From contig NC_010397.1 in the NCBI RefSeq assembly GCF_000069185.1, positions 4,278,001 through 4,342,000 on the forward strand: DNA of 64,000 nucleotides, read 5' to 3'. A model generated the notes under the pieces. That model ran no database searches, had not been told where the DNA came from, and saw only the letters and a list, made by a program, of their open reading frames with translations. The translations under genes were made by a program, and so were the position numbers. Origin of the DNA: Mycobacteroides abscessus ATCC 19977 (lineage in GTDB: Bacteria > Actinomycetota > Actinomycetes > Mycobacteriales > Mycobacteriaceae). Positions 40,498 to 51,099 of the stretch are shown piece by piece; position 1 is the first letter of the stretch; each line of letters opens with the position of its first letter.

Positions 40498-41757
40498 GTG
40501 TCTGCCGCCCAAATTCTTTCGCTCATCATGTTGGTCGTCGTGTTGGCGGCCGCGATCTGGCGACGGATGAACATCGGGGTGCTGGCACTGGGTGCCGCGT
40601 TGCCCGTCCTTGCGCTCTCGGGTCTGGACGCCAAGGCGATGTACACGACATTTCCGGGCGACATCTTCGCACTGATCGTCGGTGTCTCACTGTTGTTCGC
40701 ACACCTGGAACGCAGCGGCACCCTGAGCTGGTTCGTGGAATTGGTGTACGGGGCCGTCGGCGATCGTCACGTCTTGCTGCCGTGGGCAGGCTTCCTCGTC
40801 GGCGCCATCCTGTCCACGGCCGGCGCCTTCTCAACGGCCGTCATCGCATTCCTGGTGCCCCTGGTGGCACACGTCGCCGTGCGGTACCGCAGCAGCTTCT
40901 ATCTGTGCGAACTGGGCGTGGTGATCGGGGCCAACAGCGCCGGCCTCTCCCCGCTGAACCCGACGGGTGCGGTCGTGCGCGCCGCCGCCACCAAATTTCA
41001 CGTCGACTATCCGGGATGGGCGCTGTGGGCCGTCTCCATGGTGGTCGCGGCCCTGGTGGTGCTGTGCCTGCAACTGCTCGACGCGTTTCGGCGCCGCCGC
41101 GGCGGGGGCTTCGACCTCACCCCGGCGCCCGCCGCTGCCACGGAAACCGATGCGGCCGAAAGTCCTTCGCTTCGGTACGCCTGGTGCGCGGGCCTGGCAC
41201 TGCTGACCTTCGTGCTACTCGTGGTGGTCGTCAAAACCGATGTCGGGGTGACCGCGATTGCGCTGGCCGCGCTCATGCAGATCGCGTTCCATCCGCACGA
41301 GCGGTCGCTGCTCGCGCGGATTCCATGGCCCAGCATCCTGCTGCTGTGCGGCCTGCTCACCTACCTCGGACTGATGCAAAAGATCGGAACCATCGATTCG
41401 ATCGCGAGCGTCTTGCACCGCCTCGGCACGGGTGCGGTGCTCATCCTCGTCCTCGCCTATCTGACTGCGCTGTTGTGCAACATCGAGAGCTCGACACTCG
41501 GAGTTCTCGGGCTGATGATGCCGATCGTGTTTTCCACCTTCACCGAACCGGCCCAGATGTTCTGGGTGGTATGCGCCGTCTGCGTGCCCGCGGCCTTGAT
41601 GGTGATGAACCCGATTCACGTGGCGGGCACCCTCATCATCGGCAACAGCGCGGCCGACGAACAGGACAACCTGTTCCGCAGGCTGCTGGCCCTCGCGGGC
41701 AGCCTGGCGCTGGTGGTGCCCGGGCTGCTGTCGATCGTGCCCATCGCGCTCGCCTGA
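40498..41757 (+). CDS. MatC-like dicarboxylate carrier
   Basis: This 419-residue membrane protein starts at GTG 40498 with GGAAGG upstream. About twelve hydrophobic segments are present. The N-terminal half has NIGVLALGAALPVLALSGLD, FPGDIFALIVGVSLLFAHLE and GANSAGLSPLNPTGAVV, the pattern of the MatC N-terminal family in the ion-transporter superfamily. A polar cytoplasmic loop lies in the middle (about 195-225). It may transport malonate or another dicarboxylate; the substrate is not certain. It stands alone between the antiporter and the convergent thioesterase gene. Confidence 0.82.
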   Translation: MSAAQILSLIMLVVVLAAAIWRRMNIGVLALGAALPVLALSGLDAKAMYTTFPGDIFALIVGVSLLFAHLERSGTLSWFVELVYGAVGDRHVLLPWAGFLVGAILSTAGAFSTAVIAFLVPLVAHVAVRYRSSFYLCELGVVIGANSAGLSPLNPTGAVVRAAATKFHVDYPGWALWAVSMVVAALVVLCLQLLDAFRRRRGGGFDLTPAPAAATETDAAESPSLRYAWCAGLALLTFVLLVVVVKTDVGVTAIALAALMQIAFHPHERSLLARIPWPSILLLCGLLTYLGLMQKIGTIDSIASVLHRLGTGAVLILVLAYLTALLCNIESSTLGVLGLMMPIVFSTFTEPAQMFWVVCAVCVPAALMVMNPIHVAGTLIIGNSAADEQDNLFRRLLALAGSLALVVPGLLSIVPIALA

Positions 41758-41792
41758 GAGGGGCTTGTGCGCGATCCCGATCGCCTGGCCGG

Positions 41793-43834
<2,042 letters not shown>

Positions 43835-43904
43835 TCAGCCGGTGAGCCACTGTATCGCAGGCCACGGGCTTTGTACGTATTCGGACCGACGAAGGAGGTC
43901 GCTG

Positions 43905-44576
43905 GTGAGTACCCCGAGCGTCACCGAAACGGCGGCGGCGCGGGTTTTGCTGTTCGGCACCCGCCGACTGCCCCGCATTCTGCGTGACCTCCCCGTGGAC
44001 CGGGTGGACGGATCCGGTGCGGTGCGCGCGCTCGTCGACGCGCTGCCGGACGGGCCGGCGCGGTTCATCGTGGTGGGCGGCGATGGCGATCTAGGGCAAG
44101 TCCTGACGCGACTGATGCGCGCCGAGAGACTGGATGTGGAACTGGGTTTCGTGCCGGATCGGCCGTCGCGCGCGCGGCGGATCTACCGGATCGGGTTCGG
44201 CGCGGCACGGCGGGCGCGCAGGGGACGTGCGCAGCGGGTACCGCTCATCCGGGACGACACCGGCACCGCTCTTGCCGGGCGCGCATCGTGGCAGAGCAGC
44301 GACGGCACCCCGGTCACCGGCGAGGCAACCGTCGACGACACCCTGCTGTTCGACGGCGCCGCGCTGGTCGACGTCGAACCCACCGAATCCATGCCGGGCC
44401 TACGAGCCTCGGTGCGCGGCCGGACACGGCTCCTTCCCCGTCGCTGGGTCACCGGACGGGCCGCTCAGCTGGGCACCGTGGGCGCCGTCGTCGTCCGGGA
44501 CGGCGTCGCGGGCCCCCGCCCGGTCACCCGATCCACGTTCTATCGGCATCAGCAGAGCTGGTTGCTTGTCCGGTAG
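43905..44576 (+). CDS. Rv0358-like conserved protein with GGDGD motif
   Basis: This 223-residue protein starts at GTG 43905 after a strong GAAGGAGG. The middle contains FIVVGGDGDLGQVLTRLMRAERLDVELGFVPDRPS, which resembles the nucleotide-binding GGDGT loop of diacylglycerol-kinase-type lipid kinases. The C-terminal half (EATVDDTLLFDGAALVDVEP, SVRGRTRLLPRRW) is strand-rich. No membrane segment. It lies nine bases before the membrane protease gene. M. tuberculosis keeps the order purA, Rv0358, Rv0359. Lipid-kinase activity is a guess from one motif. Confidence 0.8.
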   Translation: MSTPSVTETAAARVLLFGTRRLPRILRDLPVDRVDGSGAVRALVDALPDGPARFIVVGGDGDLGQVLTRLMRAERLDVELGFVPDRPSRARRIYRIGFGAARRARRGRAQRVPLIRDDTGTALAGRASWQSSDGTPVTGEATVDDTLLFDGAALVDVEPTESMPGLRASVRGRTRLLPRRWVTGRAAQLGTVGAVVVRDGVAGPRPVTRSTFYRHQQSWLLVR

Positions 44577-44585
44577 CTTCTTGCC

Positions 44586-45350
44586 GTGAACGTGAAGCAG
44601 TCGGTCCGCCCCAGCCCGGTCTTCCTGGTGCTCGTCGCGCTCACCGTTGCCGGGGCGGTGTTCGCTTGGCTGGGCGGTGATTCGACCGAACCATTGGCCC
44701 GCGGCGGGGTGTTCGTCTTCGTGTTTGCCGGCTGGATCGTGTCGCTGTGCCTCCATGAGTTCGGCCATGCGTACACCGCGTGGCGCTTCGGCGATACCCA
44801 AGCGCGCGGCTATCTGACGTTGAACCCGCTGCAATACACCGATCCGGTGCTGTCCATAGCGCTGCCGCTGGTATTCATCGCGCTCGGCGGTATCGGACTT
44901 CCCGGTGGTGCGGTGTACGTGCACACCGCAGGCATGACCAACCGGCAGCGCACCATCGTGAGCCTCGCGGGCCCCACCGCGAATGCGATCCTCGCGGTGC
45001 TAATCCTCGGGACGACAGCTCTTTTCGCCGATCGCGAGCACGTCGTGTTCTGGGCCGCCATGGCCTATCTCGGATTTCTTCAGGTGACCGCCGTGGTGCT
45101 CAACCTGCTGCCAGTGCCGGGTCTGGACGGCTACGGCGCGCTCGAACCCCATCTGAGTCCGAACACGCAGCGCACGCTCGGCAACGCCAAGACGTTCGGC
45201 TTCCTCATCCTGTTCGCACTGCTGATGTCGCCGCCGGTCAACCGGGCATTCTTCGGCGCGGTGTATTGGATCGTGGCCTACCTCGGCGTCGACCCCGCCC
45301 TGGCCCAGATCGGCGGCTGGCTGTTCCGTTTCTGGAGCAAGCTGCTCTAG
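44586..45350 (+). CDS. site-2-protease-type membrane metalloprotease (Rv0359-like)
   Basis: This 254-residue protein has about six TM segments. The M50 zinc site is HEFGHAYTAWRFGD (about residues 58-71, HExxH). The third ligand is in VLNLLPVPGLDGYGALEP (about 175-192, NxxPxxxLDG). These enzymes cut substrates inside the membrane. No PDZ domain is present, placing it in the minimal M50 group rather than Rip1. It starts at GTG 44586, nine bases after the previous gene. The substrate is unknown. Confidence 0.9.
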   Translation: MNVKQSVRPSPVFLVLVALTVAGAVFAWLGGDSTEPLARGGVFVFVFAGWIVSLCLHEFGHAYTAWRFGDTQARGYLTLNPLQYTDPVLSIALPLVFIALGGIGLPGGAVYVHTAGMTNRQRTIVSLAGPTANAILAVLILGTTALFADREHVVFWAAMAYLGFLQVTAVVLNLLPVPGLDGYGALEPHLSPNTQRTLGNAKTFGFLILFALLMSPPVNRAFFGAVYWIVAYLGVDPALAQIGGWLFRFWSKLL

Positions 45351-45453
45351 CCGCACTATCTCACCGCGTCGACACGCCGCCTGGTGGCGGGTTCGTATCG
45401 CACATTGCCGCCGTAACACGGCATGTCGACGGGACGTTCGGCGGGACGTGGAG

Positions 45454-45873
45454 TCAGGCAGGAAGCAAGGCGGGGCGCGCGGCCGGATCGCAATCGTCGA
45501 GCAGGTCGCAGCACCGCGCGTACTCGTGGTCCTCACCGATCAGCTTGGCGGCACGCGCCAGTGCCGCCACCGCACGCAGGAAGCCGCGATTGGGCTCATG
45601 CGAATACGGCACCGGGCCGAAGCCCTTCCACCCGTTTCGCCGCAACTGGTCCAGGCCCCGGTGATAGCCGGTGCGTGCGAATGCGTAGGCGGTCACGATG
45701 CTGGCGATGGATCCGTCGTCGTCCAGCGCGTTCTCGGCCAGCTCAGCCCAGGCGATCGACGCCGCGGGGTACGCCGCCGCTACCGCGGCCGGGTCCTGCC
45801 CGTTGAGCAGGGCCGATTCGGCATCGTCATCTCCGGGCAGCAGCACCGGCTCGGGCCCCAGCAGATCATGCAT
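45454..45873 (-). CDS. DUF3151 family protein (Rv0360c-like)
   Basis: This 139-residue soluble, mostly helical protein begins MHDLLGPEPVLLPGDDDAES. It has AAYPAASIAWAELAENALDDD, AYAFARTGYHRGLDQLRRNGWKGFGPVPY and RCCDLLDDCDP near the end. The GYHRGLD-L-R-NGW-G-GPVP block is the family hallmark. An in-frame stop three codons upstream fixes the ATG at 45873, though no ribosome binding site is obvious. Function is unknown. Convergent with the protease gene. Confidence 0.88.
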   Translation of the reverse strand: MHDLLGPEPVLLPGDDDAESALLNGQDPAAVAAAYPAASIAWAELAENALDDDGSIASIVTAYAFARTGYHRGLDQLRRNGWKGFGPVPYSHEPNRGFLRAVAALARAAKLIGEDHEYARCCDLLDDCDPAARPALLPA

Positions 45874-46011
45874 TGGACATCAGGGAGAACTCATCGGAAA
45901 GACTCATGGAAACCATTCTGACGCGAACCGCCTCCCGAGATCGCGATAGGGTGGGCGCGGTCGATCGCGCCTGCGCGAAAGAGCGCTAAGCACGGATAAG
46001 GAACGAAACGC

Positions 46012-46800
46012 ATGGCGAACCCCACCGGTGGAAACTCCGAGGCCAAGCCCGACGCACGAGGCGAGGAGCCTACGGAGTCCGCCGAGCAGCCGGAAGGCGC
46101 CGCGAATGCCCCGGAGGTGTCCGATACCGAGGACAACACAGACACCGGTCCGGTCCCCCCGCTCGACGACGCCCAGACCGTCGTGATGGCTCCGGCCAAG
46201 CCCGACGTTCCGCGCTACACGGCACCGGGCTTTGACGCCAACAAGACCGAGATGATCGACCCGGTCGGCGACGATCCCAAGACCGAATTCATCCAGCCGC
46301 TGGCGACCCAGGCACGGCCGAAGGCCGCTACCCCCGAGACGATCGCACCCCGTAAGGAAGAGAAGCGCAGCTGGGGCTGGGTCATCGCGCTGGCACTCGT
46401 CGTCGCCGCGCTGGCGGCGGTGATCGTGCTGGCAGCCGTGATCATCTCTCGGACCAGCACACCGAAGGCATCGCAAGAAGAGCTGGTACGCAACAGCATT
46501 CAGAACTACGACAACGCCATCCAGACCGGAAACCTGGCCGCTCTGCGCACTATCACGTGCGGCGAGACCCGTGACGGCTACGTGCGCTACCCCGACGGCG
46601 AATGGTCGCAGACATACCAGAAGGTGGCCGCGGCCAAACAGTATCCGGTGGTGGCCAGCATCGACGAGGTCGTCGTCAATGGCGAGCACGCCGAGGCCAA
46701 CGTCACGTCGTTCATGGCGTTCGCGCCGCAGACTCGGTCATCGCGGAGCTTTGATCTGCAGTTCCGCGATAACCAGTGGAAGATCTGTCAGTCGGATTAA
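46012..46800 (+). CDS. membrane-anchored Rv0361-like protein
   Basis: This 262-residue protein has a long acidic, Pro/Ala-rich cytoplasmic tail (about 1-115) with Thr-containing repeats (DDAQTVVMAP, NKTEMIDP, PKTEFIQP). These look like kinase substrate sites. One TM helix follows (about 123-150), then an extracytoplasmic domain ending QWKICQSD with two Cys. The domain resembles the 36402-36857 protein. ATG follows AAGGAA. The neighbours match Rv0361, but the mgtE gene that follows in M. tuberculosis is absent. Function unknown. Confidence 0.83.
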   Translation: MANPTGGNSEAKPDARGEEPTESAEQPEGAANAPEVSDTEDNTDTGPVPPLDDAQTVVMAPAKPDVPRYTAPGFDANKTEMIDPVGDDPKTEFIQPLATQARPKAATPETIAPRKEEKRSWGWVIALALVVAALAAVIVLAAVIISRTSTPKASQEELVRNSIQNYDNAIQTGNLAALRTITCGETRDGYVRYPDGEWSQTYQKVAAAKQYPVVASIDEVVVNGEHAEANVTSFMAFAPQTRSSRSFDLQFRDNQWKICQSD

Positions 46801-46809
46801 CTCCGCCTC

Positions 46810-46843
46810 CCCCGAGTGCGAGCGGTGATGCTCACACTCGGGG
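46810..46843. terminator. hairpin between the Rv0361-like gene and fba
   Basis: Arms 46810-46823 and 46830-46843 pair over 14 positions with one mismatch around a six-base loop. It starts ten bases after one stop codon and ends seven bases before the stop of fba on the other strand. It is probably a bidirectional terminator; there is no T-run. Confidence 0.6.
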
Positions 46844-46850
46844 CAACGGC

Positions 46851-47894
46851 TTATGCCAACCCGGCAGAAACCGACCGTCCGGCCGACTTCAGGTCATTGC
46901 AGGCCTCCACGACACGCACGCTCATGTTGGCCTCGGCCTTCTTGAGGTAGCTGCGCGGGTCGTAGGTCTTCTTGTTGCCCACCTCGCCGTCGATCTTGAG
47001 CACGCCGTCGTAGTTGGAGAACATGTGCGCGGCGATCGGGCGGGTGAAGGCGTACTGGGTGTCGGTATCGACGTTCATCTTCACCACGCCATAGCGCAGC
47101 GAGTCCTCGATCTCCGACTTCAGCGAGCCGGAGCCGCCGTGGAACACGAAATCGAAGGGCTTGGAGCCCTCCGGCAGACCCAGCTTGGCCGAGGCCACCT
47201 TCTGGCCCTCGGCCAGCACCTCCGGCTTGAGCTTGACGTTGCCGGGCTTGTACACACCGTGCACGTTGCCGAAGGTGGCCGCCAACAAGTAGTGACCCTT
47301 GTCTCCGGCGCCGAGCGCGTCGACCGTCTTCTCGAAGTCCTCGGAGGAGGTGTACAGCTTCTCGTTGATCTCTGCCTCGACACCGTCCTCTTCACCACCG
47401 ACGACGCCGATCTCAACCTCGAGGATGATTTTTGCCTTGACAGCAGCACTCAACAGTTCAGCGGCAATGGTCAGGTTCTCGTCGATCGGCACCGCGGAGC
47501 CGTCCCACATGTGCGACTGGAACAACGGAGCCTGGCCGGCGTTGACACGCTCCTGCGAGATGGCCAGCAGCGGGCGCACGTAGGTGTCCAGCTTGTCCTT
47601 GGGGCAGTGGTCGGTGTGCAGTGCGACGGTGATGTCGTACTTGGCGGCCACGACATGCGCGAACTCGGCGAGCGCCACGGCACCGGTCACCATGTCCTTG
47701 ACACCCAGACCCGAGCCGAACTCAGCTCCACCGGTGGAAAATTGGATGATGCCGTCACTACCGGCATCCGCGAATCCCTTGATGGCGGCGTTGATGGTTT
47801 CCGAGGACGTGCAGTTGATGGCCGGGAAGGCGAAGGAATGCTCCTTGGCCCGCTTCAGCATCTCGGTGTAGACCTCGGGCGTCGCGATGGGCAC
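46851..47894 (-). CDS. fba: class II fructose-bisphosphate aldolase
   Basis: This 347-residue zinc enzyme interconverts fructose 1,6-bisphosphate and the two triose phosphates. Motifs are PAINCTSSETINAAIKGFADAG, VALHTDHCPKD (catalytic Asp and zinc His), FQSHMWDGSA, LEVEIGVVGGEEDGV, FGNVHGVYKPG and FHGGSGS. The start is the GTG at 47894 (VPIATPEVY), which aligns with the known mycobacterial N-terminus and has GGAGG eight bases upstream. The in-frame ATG at 47909 is itself part of that Shine-Dalgarno region and was rejected. Confidence 0.97.
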   Translation of the reverse strand: MPIATPEVYTEMLKRAKEHSFAFPAINCTSSETINAAIKGFADAGSDGIIQFSTGGAEFGSGLGVKDMVTGAVALAEFAHVVAAKYDITVALHTDHCPKDKLDTYVRPLLAISQERVNAGQAPLFQSHMWDGSAVPIDENLTIAAELLSAAVKAKIILEVEIGVVGGEEDGVEAEINEKLYTSSEDFEKTVDALGAGDKGHYLLAATFGNVHGVYKPGNVKLKPEVLAEGQKVASAKLGLPEGSKPFDFVFHGGSGSLKSEIEDSLRYGVVKMNVDTDTQYAFTRPIAAHMFSNYDGVLKIDGEVGNKKTYDPRSYLKKAEANMSVRVVEACNDLKSAGRSVSAGLA

Positions 47895-48004
47895 TTGGGT
47901 GACCTCCATGTCAGTTCTGAGCGGTCGGTTCTGGGCTCTGAGGAATCGCCCCTCACCATAAGCCAGGCAGGTTTCCATCAGTTCGCGCCGGTACTCTTGG
48001 CGCC

Positions 48005-48712
48005 GTGATCCTGGCTTCGTCGACGACCACCCTGGCCCTCATGCCCAGCTTCCTGGACCCCGTCAAGCTGCTCGGGCAGTTCGGAACCTTGGCGCTGCTC
48101 GGGTTGCTGGTGGTGATCTTCGTCGAATCGGGTGTGCTGTTCCCGGTGTTGCCCGGCGACTCGCTGCTGTTCGTGGCGGGCATGCTGGCGGCGGGGAGCG
48201 CCGCGGCCGCGGCCGCCGAGGGCGCTCCACAGGCCAACTTCCAGCTCTGGCAGCTCTTGGTGTTCATCCCGATCGCGGCCATCCTGGGCGGGCAGGTCGG
48301 ATACTGGATCGGCCGCGGCATCGGTACCTCGATGTTCAAACCCGACGCGCGTTTCCTCAAACAGCGCTACCTCGACGAGGCACACGCCTTCTTCGAGAAA
48401 CGCGGCCCGTTCGCGATCGTGATCGCCCGGTTCGTACCCATCGTGCGCACCTTGGCCCCCATCACGGCCGGCGCCGCCCGAATGAGCTACCCGATCTTCG
48501 CGTTGTACAACATCGTGGGCGCGGTGGTCTGGGGCGTCGGCATCACGCTGCTCGGCTACTGGCTTGGCCAGTTCCCGATCATCCAGAAGCTGCTGGAGCC
48601 GATCTTCATTCTGATCGTGCTGGCCTCGGTGGCGCCGATGTTCTTGGAATGGATGCGCCGCCGCAAGGCCGGAAAGACCGCCGAGGGCTCCGAGACACCG
48701 ACCGGGGCCTGA
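48005..48712 (+). CDS. DedA-family membrane protein
   Basis: This 235-residue protein has the DedA/SNARE-associated domain: FVESGVLFPVLPGDSLLFVAGMLA (re-entrant loop with acidic residue), GGQVGYWIGRGIG, and RFVPIVRTLAPITAGAARMSYPIF with the conserved Arg and Pro. Family members flip or recycle membrane lipids such as undecaprenyl phosphate. TACTCT ends eight bases before the GTG and no Shine-Dalgarno is present, so translation is probably leaderless. Divergent from fba, like Rv0364. Confidence 0.9.
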   Translation: MILASSTTTLALMPSFLDPVKLLGQFGTLALLGLLVVIFVESGVLFPVLPGDSLLFVAGMLAAGSAAAAAAEGAPQANFQLWQLLVFIPIAAILGGQVGYWIGRGIGTSMFKPDARFLKQRYLDEAHAFFEKRGPFAIVIARFVPIVRTLAPITAGAARMSYPIFALYNIVGAVVWGVGITLLGYWLGQFPIIQKLLEPIFILIVLASVAPMFLEWMRRRKAGKTAEGSETPTGA

Positions 48713-48713
48713 G

Positions 48714-48735
48714 ATTTCGTCGAGATCGACGAAAT
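48714..48735. terminator. perfect hairpin after dedA
   Basis: Nine-base arms 48714-48722 and 48727-48735 pair perfectly around a four-base loop, starting just after the dedA stop. It lies in the 95-base convergent gap before the thioesterase stop at 48808. It is probably a terminator, without a T-run. Confidence 0.5.
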
Positions 48736-48807
48736 GTAGAGGTCTACCCGCACTTTCCGTGCAAAACGCAGATCTCGGCGTGCGGCCCGATCCACTAACC
48801 CGATCCA

Positions 48808-49236
48808 CTACAAGGTCGGCTGAGTCCTCTCGAATTCGGCCACCTTGCAACGGAACGCATCCGGAAACGGCACGGAGCTGCCGTCGACCGCGTGCACATA
48901 GACCGTCTCACCGGTGATCAGATGCTCACCGCCGCGGTGAATTTCGAAGTGGCAGGTCATGCTTGCCCGGCCCAGGCGGGCAATACGCACCCCGATATCG
49001 ACCACGTCGTCGAAACGGGCCGACGCGTGATAGTCGATGACGGACTTCACCACGTAGAGATGCTCGAAGACTCCGTCACCATCCGCGTTGCGGGCGCCGG
49101 TCAGCGCTTCCCAGTACTCGGTGAGTGCAACGTCGAAGTACGCCAGATAGTGAGCGTTGAAGACCACGCCCTGCATGTCCACCTCGGCCCACCGCACCCG
49201 TAACGGGTGAAGGAAGCTGAAATCCTCGCGTGCCAT
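48808..49236 (-). CDS. acyl-CoA thioesterase, 4HBT/YbgC-type
   Basis: This 142-residue single hotdog domain has LRVRWAEVDMQGVVFNAHYLAYFDVALTEYW, the 4-hydroxybenzoyl-CoA thioesterase signature with the catalytic Asp (about residue 21) and conserved Asn/Tyr. The domain continues with FDDVVDIGVRIARLGRASMT and GETVYVHAVDGSSVPFP. The start at ATG 49236 lies one base after the GH76 gene stop, so the two are co-transcribed. Acyl specificity is unknown. Confidence 0.88.
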   Translation of the reverse strand: MAREDFSFLHPLRVRWAEVDMQGVVFNAHYLAYFDVALTEYWEALTGARNADGDGVFEHLYVVKSVIDYHASARFDDVVDIGVRIARLGRASMTCHFEIHRGGEHLITGETVYVHAVDGSSVPFPDAFRCKVAEFERTQPTL

Positions 49237-49237
49237 A

Positions 49238-50335
49238 TCAGGCGACCACGTGCGCGGCCTCGAGCAGCATCCACCCGGACAACTGCACCGACAGATCCCG
49301 CTCGGGCACCTTCGACGGATTGACGGCACCGGCGACAAACTGCGATGCCGCGGATTGCGCGGTCGGCAGATCGGCCGTCCGCGTCCAGTCGGCGCCGAAC
49401 AACGGAAGACTCTCCACGGTCAGCCGATTGGCCCATGCAGCCTCTGCCGAGGCCAGCAAGATGTCCCGGGCCGTGGCGCGCGCATCGGCGTCCTGTGGCG
49501 AGTTCTGCGGGAGCAGCGTGACCACCAGCGCCAGGTAGCGGGCCAGAATGCCGTTGAACAGCCCGCCATCTCCGCCACCGCTGCCCCGGATGACACCGTC
49601 CTCGGTCATCAGATCCCTGACCGCGCGGACCAGGCGATGCACCCGCTGGGCGTGCCGCGGCTCGGCGGTCCGCACCGCCAACTCGGTTTCCAACCCCAGC
49701 ACCACGCCCTGGCAGTAGGTGTAGGTGGCCCGCTCGAGGGTGCCGTCCTCTTGGATGCCGTCGATCACCAGATGCGAATCGGGATCGACCAAGGTTTTGT
49801 CGATCCAGTCGGACATCACCTCGGCTCGCCATACTCTCCCGGTGCGCGCCAACACGATTGCCGCGGGCCCGTTGGCGGGTGCGTTGAAGAACCTGTCCTG
49901 CTTGCGCCATGGGATGCCGCCCCCGTACTGCGGCATCCAGGCATCGAGGAACTGCTGTCGCAAGCGATTCAGCGCACGCGGCCGCTCCAGGCCCAATAGC
50001 TCGGAGGCGCGCTGCATGGCCAGCGCCAACCACGCCATATCGTCGTAGTACTGGTTGGTCCACATGAAGACATTGCGAAAGCGATGCGCGCGTTGCATAT
50101 CCGCGATGTACTTGAGCCGATCCGGGCGTGGGTCGCGCAACTGCGCATCGATCAAACAGTCCTGCAGATGCGCCTGCCACCAGTAGTGCCAGTTCTTGAA
50201 CCAGGTTGCACCCGGCGCCGGCGGCCACGTGACGACGCCCAATTGCATGCCGGGCAGATGCCACAGTGGCGACAGATGTCTTGCGGTAATCGCAGCTTCG
50301 GCGCTACTGGCGCGGTTTGCCCACAGCACGTCCAT
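49238..50335 (-). CDS. GH76-like alpha-1,6-mannanase-type protein (Rv0365c-like)
   Basis: This 365-residue protein is an (alpha/alpha)6 barrel of the GH76 type. TNQYYDDMAWLALAMQRA (about residues 93-110) contains the Asp-Asp catalytic pair. GGGIPWRKQ, FFNAPANGPAAIVLA and ATYTYCQGVVLGLE line the groove. No signal peptide is seen, so it would act in the cytoplasm unless exported otherwise, which is odd for a mannan-degrading fold. It may trim mannose-containing glycolipid or polymer intermediates. ATG at 50335. Confidence 0.87.
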   Translation of the reverse strand: MDVLWANRASSAEAAITARHLSPLWHLPGMQLGVVTWPPAPGATWFKNWHYWWQAHLQDCLIDAQLRDPRPDRLKYIADMQRAHRFRNVFMWTNQYYDDMAWLALAMQRASELLGLERPRALNRLRQQFLDAWMPQYGGGIPWRKQDRFFNAPANGPAAIVLARTGRVWRAEVMSDWIDKTLVDPDSHLVIDGIQEDGTLERATYTYCQGVVLGLETELAVRTAEPRHAQRVHRLVRAVRDLMTEDGVIRGSGGGDGGLFNGILARYLALVVTLLPQNSPQDADARATARDILLASAEAAWANRLTVESLPLFGADWTRTADLPTAQSAASQFVAGAVNPSKVPERDLSVQLSGWMLLEAAHVVA

Positions 50336-50351
50336 GCACCCGATACTAGGG

Positions 50352-50412
50352 GGCGAGATGACATTCAGGGACAGCGCTTCTCGATCGATACGTCCCTAGA
50401 TGTCATCTCGCC
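50352..50412. terminator. long inverted repeat between trmH and the GH76 gene
   Basis: Perfect 13-base arms lie at 50352-50364 and 50400-50412, with an inner six-base stem at 50367-50372 and 50392-50397. It fills most of the 89-base gap downstream of trmH and upstream of the GH76 gene, both on the minus strand. It probably ends trmH transcripts, though it could also regulate the GH76 gene. Confidence 0.5.
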
Positions 50413-50424
50413 GGAGTGGCGTGC

Positions 50425-51099
50425 TCACCAGGCGCCGTCCAGGTCGGCATGCTGACGGACCCACGCATGCATGGCGATTCCCGCCGCCACCCCGGCGTTG
50501 ATACTGCGCGTAGACCCGAACTGCGCAATCGAAACCGTCATGACCGCACCGCTTTTCGACGCATCGGTGACGCCCGGACCCTCCTGACCGAACACCAACA
50601 AGCAGTCCACGGGCAGCTCAGCCGTCTCTAGGGGCACCGAGCCCGGCACATTGTCCACGGCGACCACCGTCAACCCTGCCCGCTTCGCGTAATCCAGTAG
50701 CTCGTCGGTGCTGTCGTGATGCATCAGGTGCTGATAGCGGTCCGTGACCATGGCGCCACGCCGGTTCCAGCGCCGCCGGCCGACGATGTGCACCGTGTGC
50801 ACCGCGAACGCATTGGCCGTGCGCACCACCGTTCCGATATTGGCGTCGTTCTCGAAGTTTTCGATGGCGATATGGAGCCGGTGCCGCCTGCGATCGATGT
50901 CGGCGACGATGGCTTCGCGTCGCCAATAGCGATAGGCGTCGACCACATTGCGGGCATCCCCGTCACGCAAAAGCTCCGGGTCATACCGCGGATCTTCCGG
51001 TAGCGGCAAACCGCGCTCGAGCTCCCATGGGCCCACGCCGTTGCCGGTCGCTCCCCACAGCGACGGCTCGGCGGGGCCGTCCTGCGAGTCCTTACTCAC
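50425..51099 (-). CDS. SpoU/TrmH-family RNA 2'-O-methyltransferase (Rv0380c-like)
   Basis: This 224-residue SPOUT methyltransferase has IENFENDANIGTVVRTANAFAVHTVHIVG (motif 1 with the conserved Asn and Arg), LLVFGQEGPGV (motif 2) and IAQFGSTRSINAGVAAGIAMHAW (motif 3, the SAM-binding knot). Such enzymes methylate ribose 2'-OH in tRNA or rRNA; the site is not predictable. Its start overlaps the upstream lipoprotein stop by eight bases. Last gene of the SDR-pyrE-lipoprotein-methyltransferase run. Confidence 0.92.
   Translation of the reverse strand: MSKDSQDGPAEPSLWGATGNGVGPWELERGLPLPEDPRYDPELLRDGDARNVVDAYRYWRREAIVADIDRRRHRLHIAIENFENDANIGTVVRTANAFAVHTVHIVGRRRWNRRGAMVTDRYQHLMHHDSTDELLDYAKRAGLTVVAVDNVPGSVPLETAELPVDCLLVFGQEGPGVTDASKSGAVMTVSIAQFGSTRSINAGVAAGIAMHAWVRQHADLDGAW

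Noticed and set aside
44183-44452. Possible gene opposite the Rv0358-like coding sequence
   Set aside because: Strong Shine-Dalgarno and conserved neighbours support only the plus-strand gene.
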